From assembly GCF_017377395.1 (NCBI RefSeq), contig NZ_CP061800.1, forward strand, positions 434,001-498,000: a stretch of DNA of 64,000 nucleotides, in the 5' to 3' direction. The DNA is from Desulfonema magnum. GTDB lineage: Bacteria > Desulfobacterota > Desulfobacteria > Desulfobacterales > 4be13. The notes below the pieces were generated by a model that worked only from the letters and a program-made list of their open reading frames with translations, was not told the origin of the DNA and searched no databases. This document shows, piece by piece, positions 20,804-29,400 of the stretch (within the stretch, counting starts at the first letter, position 1; every line of letters begins with the position of its first letter). The translations under genes were made by a program, and so were the position numbers.

Positions 20804-20830
20804 TTGACAAAACGCTGTAAAAAAGATAAG
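20804..20830 (+). promoter_or_regulatory. Putative promoter of small RNA candidate B
   Basis: TTGACA at 20804-20809 and GATAAG at 20825-20830, with 15 bases between. The TTGACA lies exactly 37 bases before the conserved AGTCATT of the RNA candidate, the same distance as for copy A at 21958. Confidence 0.45.
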
Positions 20831-20838
20831 TGAATGTT

Positions 20839-20920
20839 TCAGTCATTGGCCGCTGCGCTCTGTTCGCAGGGTTAATGATCAGGGGATAGCTGGTGCGCCA
20901 ACACCGACTGTCCCTGCTTT
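20839..20920 (+). ncRNA. Candidate structured small RNA, copy B
   Basis: Two hairpins with conserved single-stranded blocks: AGTCATT, GGCC, hairpin CTGCG/CGCAG, GGTTAATGATCAGGG, then a longer hairpin whose top is GGTG-six bases-CACC, ending CCTG. TCATT and AATGA can pair to close the first hairpin. The sequence is shared in outline with copy A (21993-22078), with compensating changes in stems. It lies 22 bp past the stop of the replication gene, on the other strand. No known RNA family was recognised; it has no strong T-run. Confidence 0.5.
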
Positions 20921-20941
20921 AAATTAAATAGGGGTGGTATA

Positions 20942-21874
20942 TTAAAACAATGACTTACAGAGCTTTTTAAGCTCCGGATGATTGTTCAGGGCTTCGATCA
21001 GTTCTTGTGACCGTTGCCTGTGTGTGCTGATTTCAATGGTTTCGTTGTGCTTCTGGTTGTGAACGGTTGTGATCATCCGAACATAGCCCCAGGGGTTGTC
21101 CGGGGGGATTCCGGCCTCATATCGCCGGATCGTTCCCTGTAGCCCTTCGATTACTGCCAGATCAATTTTGCCTTCTTTTAACATCTGAAATGTCAGCGCA
21201 TAAGCGTTAAAGCGGTTCTTACCGCCGACATATTCGTTAAGTTCCCTGCACAGATCGTTTATCTGATTCAGATTCTCAGATCTGTACTGAATTTTACTGA
21301 TAGGTCTGAACTCAGGAGTGACAGGTTTTACCAGGTTCTGTTTTATTTCATCATCCCGGATATCTTTGCTGACAGATTGCATGGGGTCAGCTTTTATTTC
21401 ATCACAAATCTCTTTTGCCTGTTCACGGATATGCTCCTCATCAGGAGTTTTCCGTCTGAGTGACTGAAACTCTCTGAAATTTATCACCTTTGCTCTGGCG
21501 TGATATCTTTCGGCTTCGGGAACAGGTATGGAAACAGGAATGGACTTGGGTTTGTTTTTGACGACAATGCCCCATGCTGCAACATCGGTGTTGATCCTTA
21601 ACATTTTATTTTCACAGATAATTATCTGCTTTTCCGTGAGGATGCGGATGGCCCGGCAGATGTCGGACTTGTGCTTGATCTTCGTAATTTTCTGAATCTC
21701 TTTCAGATTTTTCTCACAGGTTTCACGATGCCAGCCGTAGGTGTTTCGAATAATATAGTCAACGATCTGCCTTTGCAAAGGCGGGAGTGGAAATTCAATA
21801 AATTTATTGAACATGTCATTCGGAGTTATTGTGAACGGTCTGTCAAAAAGATCAAAATTTCTTGCGGTATTCAT
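20942..21874 (-). CDS. Phage-type replication protein O-like initiator
   Basis: A 310-residue protein. The N-terminal ~110 residues (FTITPNDMFNKFIEFPLPPLQRQIVDYIIRNTYGWHR...KHKSDICRAIRILTEKQII) match the winged-helix origin-binding domain of phage replication protein O/DnaD-like initiators. The middle is charged and the C-terminal ~110 residues (YVGGKNRFNAYALTFQML...GIPPDNPWGYVRMI) resemble the helicase-loader-type tail. The start ATG has GGGAGGT 8 bases upstream. It is flanked on both sides by similar small-RNA candidates, and a decayed piece of a related gene lies at 22577-22735. Likely part of a prophage, satellite or plasmid-derived unit; no structural phage genes are seen. Confidence 0.75.
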   Translation of the reverse strand: MNTARNFDLFDRPFTITPNDMFNKFIEFPLPPLQRQIVDYIIRNTYGWHRETCEKNLKEIQKITKIKHKSDICRAIRILTEKQIIICENKMLRINTDVAAWGIVVKNKPKSIPVSIPVPEAERYHARAKVINFREFQSLRRKTPDEEHIREQAKEICDEIKADPMQSVSKDIRDDEIKQNLVKPVTPEFRPISKIQYRSENLNQINDLCRELNEYVGGKNRFNAYALTFQMLKEGKIDLAVIEGLQGTIRRYEAGIPPDNPWGYVRMITTVHNQKHNETIEISTHRQRSQELIEALNNHPELKKLCKSLF

Positions 21875-21957
21875 AAGTTGTTACCTCCCGTTAAGAGCGG
21901 CAACACAAAGACAAAAAACAGCTATACCATCTCATTTTGAAATGATTTAAAAGAATC

Positions 21958-21984
21958 TTGACAATAAATGAAGTCTGATATAAA
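21958..21984 (+). promoter_or_regulatory. Putative promoter of small RNA candidate A
   Basis: TTGACA at 21958-21963 and TATAAA at 21979-21984, separated by 15 bases. TTGACA precedes AGTCATT by exactly 37 bases, as in copy B. Confidence 0.5.
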
Positions 21985-21992
21985 TTTTTTGC

Positions 21993-22078
21993 TTAGTCAT
22001 TTGGCCTTTGTGCTGCTACACAAGGTTAAGTGATTAGGGCTTGGCAGGTGCTGTAACACCTGCCGAGCCTGTTTTTTT
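21993..22078 (+). ncRNA. Candidate structured small RNA, copy A
   Basis: Same layout as copy B: AGTCATTTGGCC, hairpin CCTTTGTG/CACAAGG, GGTTAAGTGATTAGGG, then a strong terminator-like hairpin GGCAGGTG-six bases-CACCTGCC followed by seven T. Outer pairing TCATTT with AAGTGA is kept by wobble and compensatory changes relative to copy B. It begins about where the upstream TTGACA/TATAAA pair would place transcription start, and ends in an intrinsic terminator, so a discrete ~85-nt transcript is expected. It reads away from the replication gene. Confidence 0.55.
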
Positions 22079-22353
22079 ATGCTGATGTATCAGCTTATAT
22101 TTGTTTTGTCAATAAAAATTCCAATGAATTTAAAAAAGGACACGAAGTGTTTTTTTTAATGTTTTCTTTATATAAAGGTATGTTTCCGGTTTATTAGGAG
22201 TTCTCCTAATAAATGTTAGGAGAACTCCTAACGATGATAGTTCTGTTCAGATTCAGTTTGACTTGATAATCAAATTTTAAGAACAGAAAAGTCATTTAAG
22301 AAAAAAAAGTCACCCCCAAAATATTCCCGTCATCCCATTAATTTTTCCTGATT

Positions 22354-22490
22354 AAGTACCTGATCAAAAGTTTTTCATACATATTTTTCGGAGAAACCCG
22401 GCTTTTTCCTTCACAGGCGGCGGCTCATTCCGGGGAAAAAAGCCGGGTTTCTTTCCCGTACGAATATCGAAAACTTATGGTTAGGTACTT
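22354..22490. repeat. AAGTACC-ended MITE-like repeat, 137 bp
   Basis: Imperfect ~20-bp terminal inverted repeats: AAGTACCTGATCAAAAGTTT on the left and AAGTACCTAACCATAAGTTT read from the right. Inside is a GAAACCCGGCTTTTT/AAAAAGCCGGGTTTC inverted pair around a GC-rich core. A near-complete inverted copy lies at 58886-59031, with shorter members at 17189-17288 and from 55021. Confidence 0.75.
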
Positions 22491-22504
22491 ATAATGAATT
22501 TAGG

Positions 22505-22565
22505 GGAGGGGCAACCAAGCCCTGTAAGGGCGGCATATTTGTAGCAGGGGGTTTGCAAACCCCCT
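22505..22565. repeat. Copy of the 'tacaaatatgccgcccttac' repeat with GC hairpin
   Basis: Holds the inverted form of the motif seen at 32947-32963 and 39937-40020, and a perfect hairpin GCAGGGGGTTTGC/GCAAACCCCCTGC. Confidence 0.65.
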
Positions 22566-22576
22566 GCGGGGCTTGG

Positions 22577-22735
22577 CAGGTCCGGATGCGAACAGCCCGG
22601 CAAATCGGACTTGTGTTTAATCTTTCTCAAATTCTTTTCGCAGCTTTCACGATGTATCAAATAGCCCTTGATCGTCCCGGAACTGGAAATACAAAAAATA
22701 TCGGTTCGGTGATCAACATTGATAAGCTTATTCAT
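22577..22735 (-). pseudogene. Decayed fragment of a second replication-O-like gene
   Basis: On the minus strand the residual translation has HRESCEKNLRKIKHKSDL, closely matching HRETCEKNLKEIQKITKIKHKSDI in the intact gene at 20942-21874. The nucleotides around 'cggacttgtg' also match. The fragment lacks about a codon run in the middle, changes frame after KHKSD, and has no intact continuation. It indicates a former second copy or partial duplication of this gene. Confidence 0.6.
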
Positions 22736-22880
22736 GGAAAAGGTCCGTTTACTGACCTTGGTGAAGATATTGATGTATTATCTCACAAAAGATATGGCAA
22801 AGGCTGTTGATCTGAAAAAACCGCCATATAAAAACCTAAAAACATATATGGAATACAAACAATTAAAAAAGCAGAGATAA
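22734..22880 (+). CDS. Short open frame ahead of the adenine methylase
   Basis: A 48-residue frame ending 6 bases before the methylase ATG (tail: PPYKNLKTYMEYKQLKKQR). It overlaps the decayed replication fragment at its beginning. Its Lys-rich tail could be the end of a small DNA-binding or controller-type protein, but no family is recognised and the ribosome site is weak. May be non-coding. Confidence 0.2.
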   Translation: MEKVRLLTLVKILMYYLTKDMAKAVDLKKPPYKNLKTYMEYKQLKKQR

Positions 22881-22886
22881 AGATTG

Positions 22887-23957
22887 ATGACGGTAAATGC
22901 AATACAACAACAATTATTTTTAACCGAAAACAACCCGAAATTCCCTTCAACACGATTCCAGGGGAGCAAATTAAAACTCGTTGACTGGATTTGGGATGCC
23001 ATAAAGAATATCCGGTTTGACACAGTACTTGATGCGTTTGGCGGAACCGGAAGTGTCGCTTATCTGCTTAAAAGCAAAGGTAAGAAAGTGACTTACAATG
23101 ACATCCTGAAATTCAACTGGCATATTGGCACGGCCCTGGTTGAGAATGACGCTGTCAGACTGGGTCAGGATGATATTGACTTTATTTTTACAAATCATAA
23201 GGGAATGAAATATCCGACACTTGTTTATGACACGTTCAAGGATATTTACTTTACGGACGAAGAAAACCAGTGGATTGACAGAGTCTCGACAAACATCGGC
23301 CTGCTTGAAGATCGTTACAAAAGGTCAATGGCTTATTTTGCTCTTTTCCAGGCGTGCATCATCAAAAGACCGTTCAATCTTTTTCATCGGAAGAACCTTT
23401 ACATCCGATTTTCCGATGTGCAAAGGAGCTTTGGAAACAAAGCATCGTGGGACAGATCTTTTGAGTCTCATTTCAGGAAATTTGCCGACGAAGCAAATCA
23501 GGCTGTCATATCCAATGGTCATCATAACAAAGCATTAAATACGGATGTTTTTGACATTAAAGATACTTTTGATCTTGTTTACATTGACACCCCGTATATT
23601 TCCCAAAAAGGCGTGGGGGTGGATTATCACGGATTCTACCACTTTTTGGAGGGATTGGTGAACTATTCTCAGTGGAATGAAATGATTGACCATAAAACCA
23701 AACATAAACGTCTGAAAAAAAACGCGTCCGTATGGGCTGACAAACACCGGATTGAACAGGCTTTTGACAGATTGTTTTCCAAGTTTAAGGACAGCGTTCT
23801 GGTGGTTTCATACAGGTCGGACGGTATTCCCTCTGTAAAACAGCTTAAAAACCTGATGAATCAGTATAAAACAGAGATCATTGAAATTCGACGGAAAAAA
23901 TATAAATATGTGCTGAGTAATCATCGCTCGGAAGAAGTGCTGGTCATTGGAAAATGA
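22887..23957 (+). CDS. D12-class adenine-specific DNA methyltransferase
   Basis: A 356-residue N6-adenine methyltransferase of the D12 (alpha, Dam-like) class. Motif X is FPSTRFQGSKLKLVDWI (~residues 20-36), motif I (AdoMet) is VLDAFGGTGSVAY (~residues 47-59), and the catalytic motif IV is DTPYISQKG (~residue 233), a DTPY variant of DPPY. The ATG at 22887 is preferred over the TTG one codon earlier. No restriction endonuclease is recognisable nearby, so it appears to be an orphan. Its place among a replication initiator, IS1 and a toxin-antitoxin operon suggests it came with a mobile element (inference). Confidence 0.88.
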   Translation: MTVNAIQQQLFLTENNPKFPSTRFQGSKLKLVDWIWDAIKNIRFDTVLDAFGGTGSVAYLLKSKGKKVTYNDILKFNWHIGTALVENDAVRLGQDDIDFIFTNHKGMKYPTLVYDTFKDIYFTDEENQWIDRVSTNIGLLEDRYKRSMAYFALFQACIIKRPFNLFHRKNLYIRFSDVQRSFGNKASWDRSFESHFRKFADEANQAVISNGHHNKALNTDVFDIKDTFDLVYIDTPYISQKGVGVDYHGFYHFLEGLVNYSQWNEMIDHKTKHKRLKKNASVWADKHRIEQAFDRLFSKFKDSVLVVSYRSDGIPSVKQLKNLMNQYKTEIIEIRRKKYKYVLSNHRSEEVLVIGK

Positions 23958-24102
23958 AGCCTTACAGCGATTGGTAGTCCTGCATAAGTGGTGATGAATG
24001 AGATTCAGTGTCCTGATATTCGAGTACTGAACGGGATTCATTACTACCTTTGCAGAACTATCCAGGAATTTTTAGTGAAAGCGCAGGTTGGGTTGAAAAA
24101 CG

Positions 24103-24983
24103 GGTGGTGTTCTAAAACTGGACTTTTCTGAAATCTGTGTTATTATAGTGTAGTCATTCAGGAGTAAAAAACTATTTTCGGAGGAATATTTCGATGGCAC
24201 TGATTCCTGTCCGCTGTCCGCTTTGCGGAGGTGAGAAAGTGAAAAAAAGAGGAAAAACAGATGACGGAAAGCAGCGTTACCTGTGTCAGAATGAGAATTG
24301 CGAGGCAAAATCTTTTCTTCTCGACTATACATATAACGGAAGAAAATCAGATATTAAGCACAAAATTATTGAAATGAGTCTCAGCGGCAGCGGTATCCGG
24401 GACATCGCCCGCGTGCTGGAAATCAGCACGGACACCGTGATAAGCGAATTAAAAAAAAAGGAAACTCTTCTCGACTCGGTGAATTCCGAACTCCTTAAAA
24501 CTTTGGAACATACTGAAAATATTGAGGTTGACATATTGAAAGTTGAGGAGGCTGAGGCGGATGAGATGTGGAGTTTCGTGGGCAAAAAGGAGAATCAGAG
24601 GTGGCTCTGGCACGCCGTTGATCACAAAACCGGAAAAGTTCTCGCATATACCTTCGGAACGCATGAGGACAAAGTCTTCCTCGAACTGAAAAGGCTCCTC
24701 GAACCTTTCGGAATTGTAAAGTTTTATACTGACAATTGGGGGTGCTTATGAACGAAATCTCAATCCTGCGAATCATGAGATAGGTAAAAGAAACACTCAG
24801 AAAATAGAAAGGAAACATCTGACTCTGAGGACGAGAATAAAACGTCTTGCGAGAAAAACAATCTGTTTCTCCAAATTGGAGAAGATGCATGATATCGTCA
24901 TCGGACTGTTCATCAACGTATATGAATTCGGACTAGTAATATGAGTAATAAAAAATGACTAGCTCCAAATTTAGAACACTACC
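24103..24983 (+). mobile_element. IS1-family insertion sequence, 881 bp
   Basis: Imperfect terminal inverted repeats: left GGTGGTGTTCTAAAACTGGA, right (inverted) GGTAGTGTTCTAAATTTGGA. They enclose an IS1-type transposase. No clear 8-9 bp target duplication is visible in the flanks. Neighbours are the adenine methylase gene and the HigA gene. Confidence 0.75.
24194..24944 (+). pseudogene. IS1-family transposase (InsA-InsB fused), frameshifted
   Basis: The N-terminal zinc-finger part has CPLCGGEKVKKRGKTDDGKQRYLC (InsA-like) and a helix-turn-helix, followed in the same frame by the InsB catalytic part: DEMWSFVGKKENQRWLWHAVDHKTGKVLAYTFG and FYTDNW. The frame stops at 24751 just after TDNWG. The next frame continues AYERNLNPANHEIGKRNTQKIERKHLTLRTRIKRLARKTICFSKLEK, the unmistakable IS1 C-terminus with its catalytic region, up to 24944. 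The shift maps to a run of five G at 24738-24742 where four are needed. An A9 run at 24451-24459 sits where classical IS1 elements shift between InsA and InsB, although here both are already in frame. Start ATG has GGAGGAA upstream. Confidence 0.85.
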
Positions 24984-25009
24984 GGAATTCTTTGCCCAAG
25001 TATATGTTA

Positions 25010-25381
25010 TCACATCAGCGACGAGGAAAGCTCATAAGGTCTGATCAGCACATTTGCCGCAATCCCGAGCCCGTCATGCAGATTCCTTATCATTTCCAGA
25101 GACAGCGGTTTCCTGCGCTCCAGAATTTCATTCACATGCCCCCCGACATATGGCTCAAGATTGTCACTTGTCAGGCCCCGGCTTTCCATATAATACTTAA
25201 TCGCCTCAATCGGATCGGGCTCAGGCATGGGATAATGACGGGCCTCGTAAGCCTCGACCAGCGTCGTCAGCACCTCAAGCCGGTCTCCCTCGGGCGTGTC
25301 AGGCGAGGCATCAAACAATTTTTCAATTTCCCCCAGGGCCTCCTGGTAATCTTTCTCGTTTTTGACAGGCCTGATATTCAT
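25010..25381 (-). CDS. higA: HigA-type antitoxin
   Basis: A 123-residue helix-turn-helix antitoxin of the HigA type that has a long N-terminal segment (IRPVKNEKDYQEALGEIEKLFD...PEGDRLEVLTTLVEAYEARHYP), then the short DNA-binding helices (IEAIKYYMESRGLTSDNLEPYVGGHVNEILERRKPLSLEMIRNLHDGLGI). The ATG at 25381 is chosen because AGGAG lies 7 bases upstream; an in-frame TTG six codons earlier overlaps higB. By family it neutralises HigB and represses the operon. Last gene of a three-gene unit. Confidence 0.88.
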   Translation of the reverse strand: MNIRPVKNEKDYQEALGEIEKLFDASPDTPEGDRLEVLTTLVEAYEARHYPMPEPDPIEAIKYYMESRGLTSDNLEPYVGGHVNEILERRKPLSLEMIRNLHDGLGIAANVLIRPYELSSSLM

Positions 25382-25395
25382 ATCTGCACTCCTTT

Positions 25396-25689
25396 TCAAA
25401 TGGTTTCCGAATCAATCTTGTCATATTCCTCATGGGTTCCCACAAAACGGATATAAACAATGCTGAACCGGTACTGAATGGCGACAACAAGACGATATTT
25501 ATTTCCTTTGATATTAAAAACCGCCCGGTTGTTCCCGATAATGCTGACATTGCGATAAATTTCTTTGATCTCGGCAGGAGTCTTCCATGATGCCCGCCTG
25601 GCATCATGATACCATGCCTCCAACTGAGAGCGGGAATCAGGATGTTTTTCCCAGAAAGTACGCAGTGTTTTCAAAGCAATAATTCTCAT
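25396..25689 (-). CDS. higB: HigB-family mRNA interferase toxin
   Basis: A 97-residue RelE/HigB-fold toxin: MRIIALKTLRTFWEKHPDS, ARRASWKTPAEIKEIYRNVSIIGNNRAVFNIKGNKYRLVVAIQYRFSIVYIRFVGTHEEYDKID. The RLVV...VYIRFVGTHEEYDKID ending is typical of HigB proteins, which cleave ribosome-bound mRNA. The ATG overlaps the stop of the upstream 106-residue gene as ATGA, and the stop lies 14 bases before the higA ATG, showing a compact operon. Confidence 0.9.
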   Translation of the reverse strand: MRIIALKTLRTFWEKHPDSRSQLEAWYHDARRASWKTPAEIKEIYRNVSIIGNNRAVFNIKGNKYRLVVAIQYRFSIVYIRFVGTHEEYDKIDSETI

Positions 25690-26006
25690 TTAATTCTTCC
25701 ATGCGGTGATCTGACCTCCTTTTCCCGCTTTCGCCACAAAGTCAGATTCTCCACCGCGAACTCCCAGTCCATCAGATCATCCTCCCATTCAAAATTCTCC
25801 TCATTCTCCATTCCCTCTATTTTGGCTCTGAACTCCTTAAATTCGCAGGCATATTTTTTTCTGAAACTGGCATCCTCCGCCTCGTATTTATGAATCTTAC
25901 CCTGTATCTGAGTCAGCACATAATTCTGAATAAGCCCGACCGGTGTTATCGCCATTTCCTTACAAACATCCGACAGCAATTCCGGAACCTGTATGTTTGT
26001 CAGCAT
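25686..26006 (-). CDS. Small acidic antitoxin-like protein, first gene of the HigBA unit
   Basis: A 106-residue protein. The N-terminal ~30 residues (IQVPELLSDVCKEMAITPVGLIQNYVLTQI) look like a ribbon-helix-helix or similar small DNA-binding segment. The acidic, Trp-containing C-terminus (FEWEDDLMDWEFAVENLTLWRKREKEV) is a pattern I associate with small antitoxins encoded before RelE/HigB-fold toxins. GAGGAG precedes the ATG and its stop overlaps the higB start (ATGA). Having it together with higA gives the toxin two potential antitoxin partners. The function is inferred from position and pattern only. Confidence 0.7.
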   Translation of the reverse strand: MLTNIQVPELLSDVCKEMAITPVGLIQNYVLTQIQGKIHKYEAEDASFRKKYACEFKEFRAKIEGMENEENFEWEDDLMDWEFAVENLTLWRKREKEVRSPHGRIK

Positions 26007-26160
26007 GACATTCTCCTCTCTTTTTTATTGTTATCAATGGATTATCCGTTTTTTTCTGATAAATAATTCCAATCTGCCACAGTTGACAAAAAATAATCAT
26101 AACTTACTATTTTTATACAGAAAAGATAGGCATGTCAAGCTGAAATTTATTTCTGTCCTT

Positions 26161-26234
26161 TCCGGAGTGCCAAACTTATAGTTTGGCAATGCTAATCGAG
26201 GAGTCTTGCCCAAACTCTAAGTTTGGCACGCCGA
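26161..26234. repeat. CCGGAGTGC / GCCAAACT palindromic repeat
   Basis: Two short hairpins of the type GCCAAACTTATAGTTTGGC and CCAAACTCTAAGTTTGG bounded by TCCGGAGTGC and a GGCACGCCGA remnant. The same repeat family is at about 2000-2075, 14041-14072, 45367-45418, 54165-54250 and 59964-60049, and as part of the 144-bp array. Confidence 0.75.
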
Positions 26235-26287
26235 AACGATAAATGTTTGATTTGTGCAGGAGGCAGAGCCTCGGTTCACGCATTCCC

Positions 26288-26411
26288 AAGCAGAGCCTCA
26301 CTGCCATTAAGTTAAGGATTATCCCAAGTGGCAAAAACAGTTTTTGGCGAGGATGCGAAAAATAATTTTCGCACTCCGGAAGCTTAACTTAATGGCAGTG
26401 AAGCAGAGCCT
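26288..26411. repeat. 11-bp target duplications flanking the 102-bp element
   Basis: AAGCAGAGCCT occurs at 26288-26298 and exactly again at 26401-26411, directly outside the terminal repeats of the 26299-26400 element. Removing the element and one copy restores a TTCCCAAGCAGAGCCTGGGAA palindromic repeat. Confidence 0.85.
26299..26400. mobile_element. 102-bp MITE with 18-bp terminal repeats
   Basis: Perfect inverted ends CACTGCCATTAAGTTAAG, with an 11-bp target duplication outside. The inside has no coding capacity and contains GCAAAAACAGTTTTTGGC and GCGAAAAATAATTTTCGC hairpins. The left end continues GGAT, so AAGTTAAGGAT is shared, at the same distance (10 bases) from the tip, with the end of the IS4-type element near 1105. 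It may be mobilised by that transposase family (inference). Confidence 0.85.
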
Positions 26412-26465
26412 GGGAACGAGTTAAAAACTTCCGCCAGCCCCAACTCGGACCGGCGGAACTATCCC

Positions 26466-29400
26466 CTATTCCTGAACCGGCTGGCTGTTCACCACCTGCA
26501 TAATATCAAGGATACCAATGTAACCGTCCCCGTCCAGATCATAGAACGCATCGTAATCATCATCCCCTTCTTCCGCATCCCATCGGACAGACACCTTTGC
26601 AATATCACTGTCATCTGTGATGCCGTTGCCGTCAAAGTCATAAGCAAGGGGATTGCCTTCCTCATCCGCGGGGACTTTCAGATCACTGACATGGGAAATT
26701 ACCAGGTCACTGTCCACCGTGACCTCGGACATGAGCGTCTGAGCGCCTGCGATTCTCGCCGACTTTGTTTCCGAGAATACCTGAGCATCTCCTTCATGTT
26801 CCTTTATGATCAGCCTGCAATTTCCGCCATTCCCCTGAGCATGAAGCACCATGCGATATTCACCGGACTTCAGGGCAGGCAGAGAGATTATGTCGTTTCC
26901 GCTGTCATTGGTTTCAAAAACAGACCCTGCAATATGCGCGCCGTATTTGCTGCATTCTCTCCCCTGGGCGTCATACACCAGCAGATCCGCAGCCCCTTCA
27001 ACACTCACAGACATCCGCACCGGGGTGGGAACCGCTTCGATATGATCCACCACCGCTTTGCCCAGATCGGTGAATTCTCTCCAGTCATTGTCCGCACGCA
27101 TGATGCCGTCTTCGATCAGGGAATCCATTGTCGGTGCTTTTCCCTCGCACACGATCACGCCCTGAACCTGGAATATCAGGTCATTATAATCCTTGTCACT
27201 ACAGATAAAATTTTTGTCTTCGTAGATAAACGCGTTTCCCGCGCCATTAATATCCGCAATCTGCCCCAGATACAGGTCATGCTCCGGATTGGATGAGGCA
27301 AGGGAAAACAAGGGCCGCATCTGAACATTATCTGTTCCCGGATCATCGCAAAGCTCCGCCAGCGTGAAATTCGGAACCAGAATCGTTGCAAAAGTGTCAC
27401 CGGGAGTCATCCTGAATTCCCTCACCCCTCTGTATATCCCGCTGTTCCACTCTTTGTTCTCTCCGAGAGAACCGCTGAACCGTGCGGCTTCTGTGGCATC
27501 CGAAATGACCACATACCCCTGTGTTGTGTTTGAAATCGCCCGTGTTGCAGCCTCTTTTATAAATTCCGTGGAGTTTGGCTCAAATCTTTCCATTCCGGTA
27601 AGACTGAATATCCCAAGCTCTCCCTCATACCTGCCGCCGTCATACAGCCAGTCCATGGTCACCACACCGTCATCTCCCACAGTGAACACACCGGCAATAT
27701 AACGAGTGACAATTACCGTGTCAGTGGAAGTTTCACCTTCAACTGTCGTAACCGTGACTTCGACAGAATTCCCATCCATATCCAAATCCGCATAACCGCT
27801 GAAAGACACTTCATACTCATCTTCAGGATTGTTTGTGGATTCAAATTCAACAGATTCGCCATTGATGACGATCTCCGCAATCTCATCCTGATGCGTGGTA
27901 ACACCTGAAACCAGGATTTTGTCGTCACAAGTGGTGTAACCCGATGTCGGGGTGTTTATTACGATATCCGGTCCTCCGGGATTGACTTCATGCTCGCATT
28001 CCCTGACCCTCACCGGCAGTTCCCCGAAAATCCTGTCAGGAAGCACACGGGTGCCATAAATCACATCTGCCACGGCTTTGAGGTTGTATTTCCCTCTGAG
28101 ACCTGCAAAGGGCAGTCTTCCCACCTCAACTGTTGCTGAAGAACCGCGGGCTGACACTGTGCTTACAATTTTTTCATTGCCGTCATCATCAGATATGACA
28201 AGTTCGCCTTCAATACGGGGATTTCTGAGTTTCACCCCTTCCGGCACGATAAATTTCACCGTGATGATACCGCTCTCATAAACAATATCCTGGTCCATAA
28301 CCTCAGCGGCTTCCAGGGAAAATGCCTCTGAGTAGTCCGTAATATCCAGGACGGAATTAATATTATCTCCTTTTTTGGTTGTTCCGTTAATATTCAGATG
28401 AATATTCTGAACATGCCAGTCCCCCTGGGACACAACAAGATCATACGCCGCACCTCCGCCAATTTTATCCTTGGCAAAGCCATTTTCAGTGTCTGTGCCG
28501 TCAACGCCATAAGCACGAATCTCTCCGCTGCTGATACCTGCATTTGAATTACAAGTGTCCCCATAATCCAGGACAACTTCTCCTCTGATAAAAGCCGCCT
28601 GCGTCAGCACATTATTGGTGATTTCCTCACCTGCTTTCAGGCTGATCTTATCTGCGTCATAAGACGCATGCGGATGAATAAAATAGTCGTCCCCGCCGTT
28701 CAGATAAGTTTCCGTATGATAGCTGCTTGTGCAGAAATGGTAGGTGTTTGCCGGAAGGACAAAGGAATATTCACCGCCATTGTTGTTAATATTGACGGAA
28801 CCGGCAGATGAAGTGAAATAATGTCTGTTAATCGTATTGCCGGAATTCTCCAGCCCGTCCAGTGTCACGGTTCCTTTTATGACACCGTTCAATGGTTTTG
28901 ATGGAAAATTGATTTCCTCCAAATTCGCTTCCATATCCATAGACTGACTGTTTATGATCCAGCTCATCCCATTTTCAAGTGTGAAATTACCAGATATTAC
29001 AATATCATCGCAGTCGTCCCCTACGGGAAACACATAAGTTCCGTCCGCATTGACCGAAGTACAAACTCTGGTATTGCTGCATTTGATGTCTGCGCAGAGT
29101 GTTCCGTTTCTTATGGTGCGGGTTCCGCTGGTGCCGGTGCCGCCGTAAGACAGCCTTCCGGAAACGGTTGTGGGACTGGCGATATGAAAATTCACTTCCT
29201 TACCGCCACCCGCGGACAATGAAACAGACTGACTCTTAAAACTCAGTGTTGTTTTGCCGTTATCCACTTTGGCATTTGAACAGGAAACCGTCATTTGACC
29301 AGTGCTGTTTTCAGACATATATGTGACAACACTGTAATATCCGTTCGTACCTGTGGTTGAAGTCTTACTGCATGTGCCGGAGACCGTAATGCGAGCAGCA

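Noticed and set aside
20795..22078. Integron attC sites for the paired hairpins
   Set aside because: A GTTRRRY-like block is present in copy A only, the matching RYYYAAC site is missing, and no integrase or cassette array is seen; an RNA with promoter and terminator fits better.
24095..24995. Target duplication of the IS1 element
   Set aside because: Flanks (…gaaaaacg / gaattctt…) do not match over 8-9 bp; cannot be claimed.
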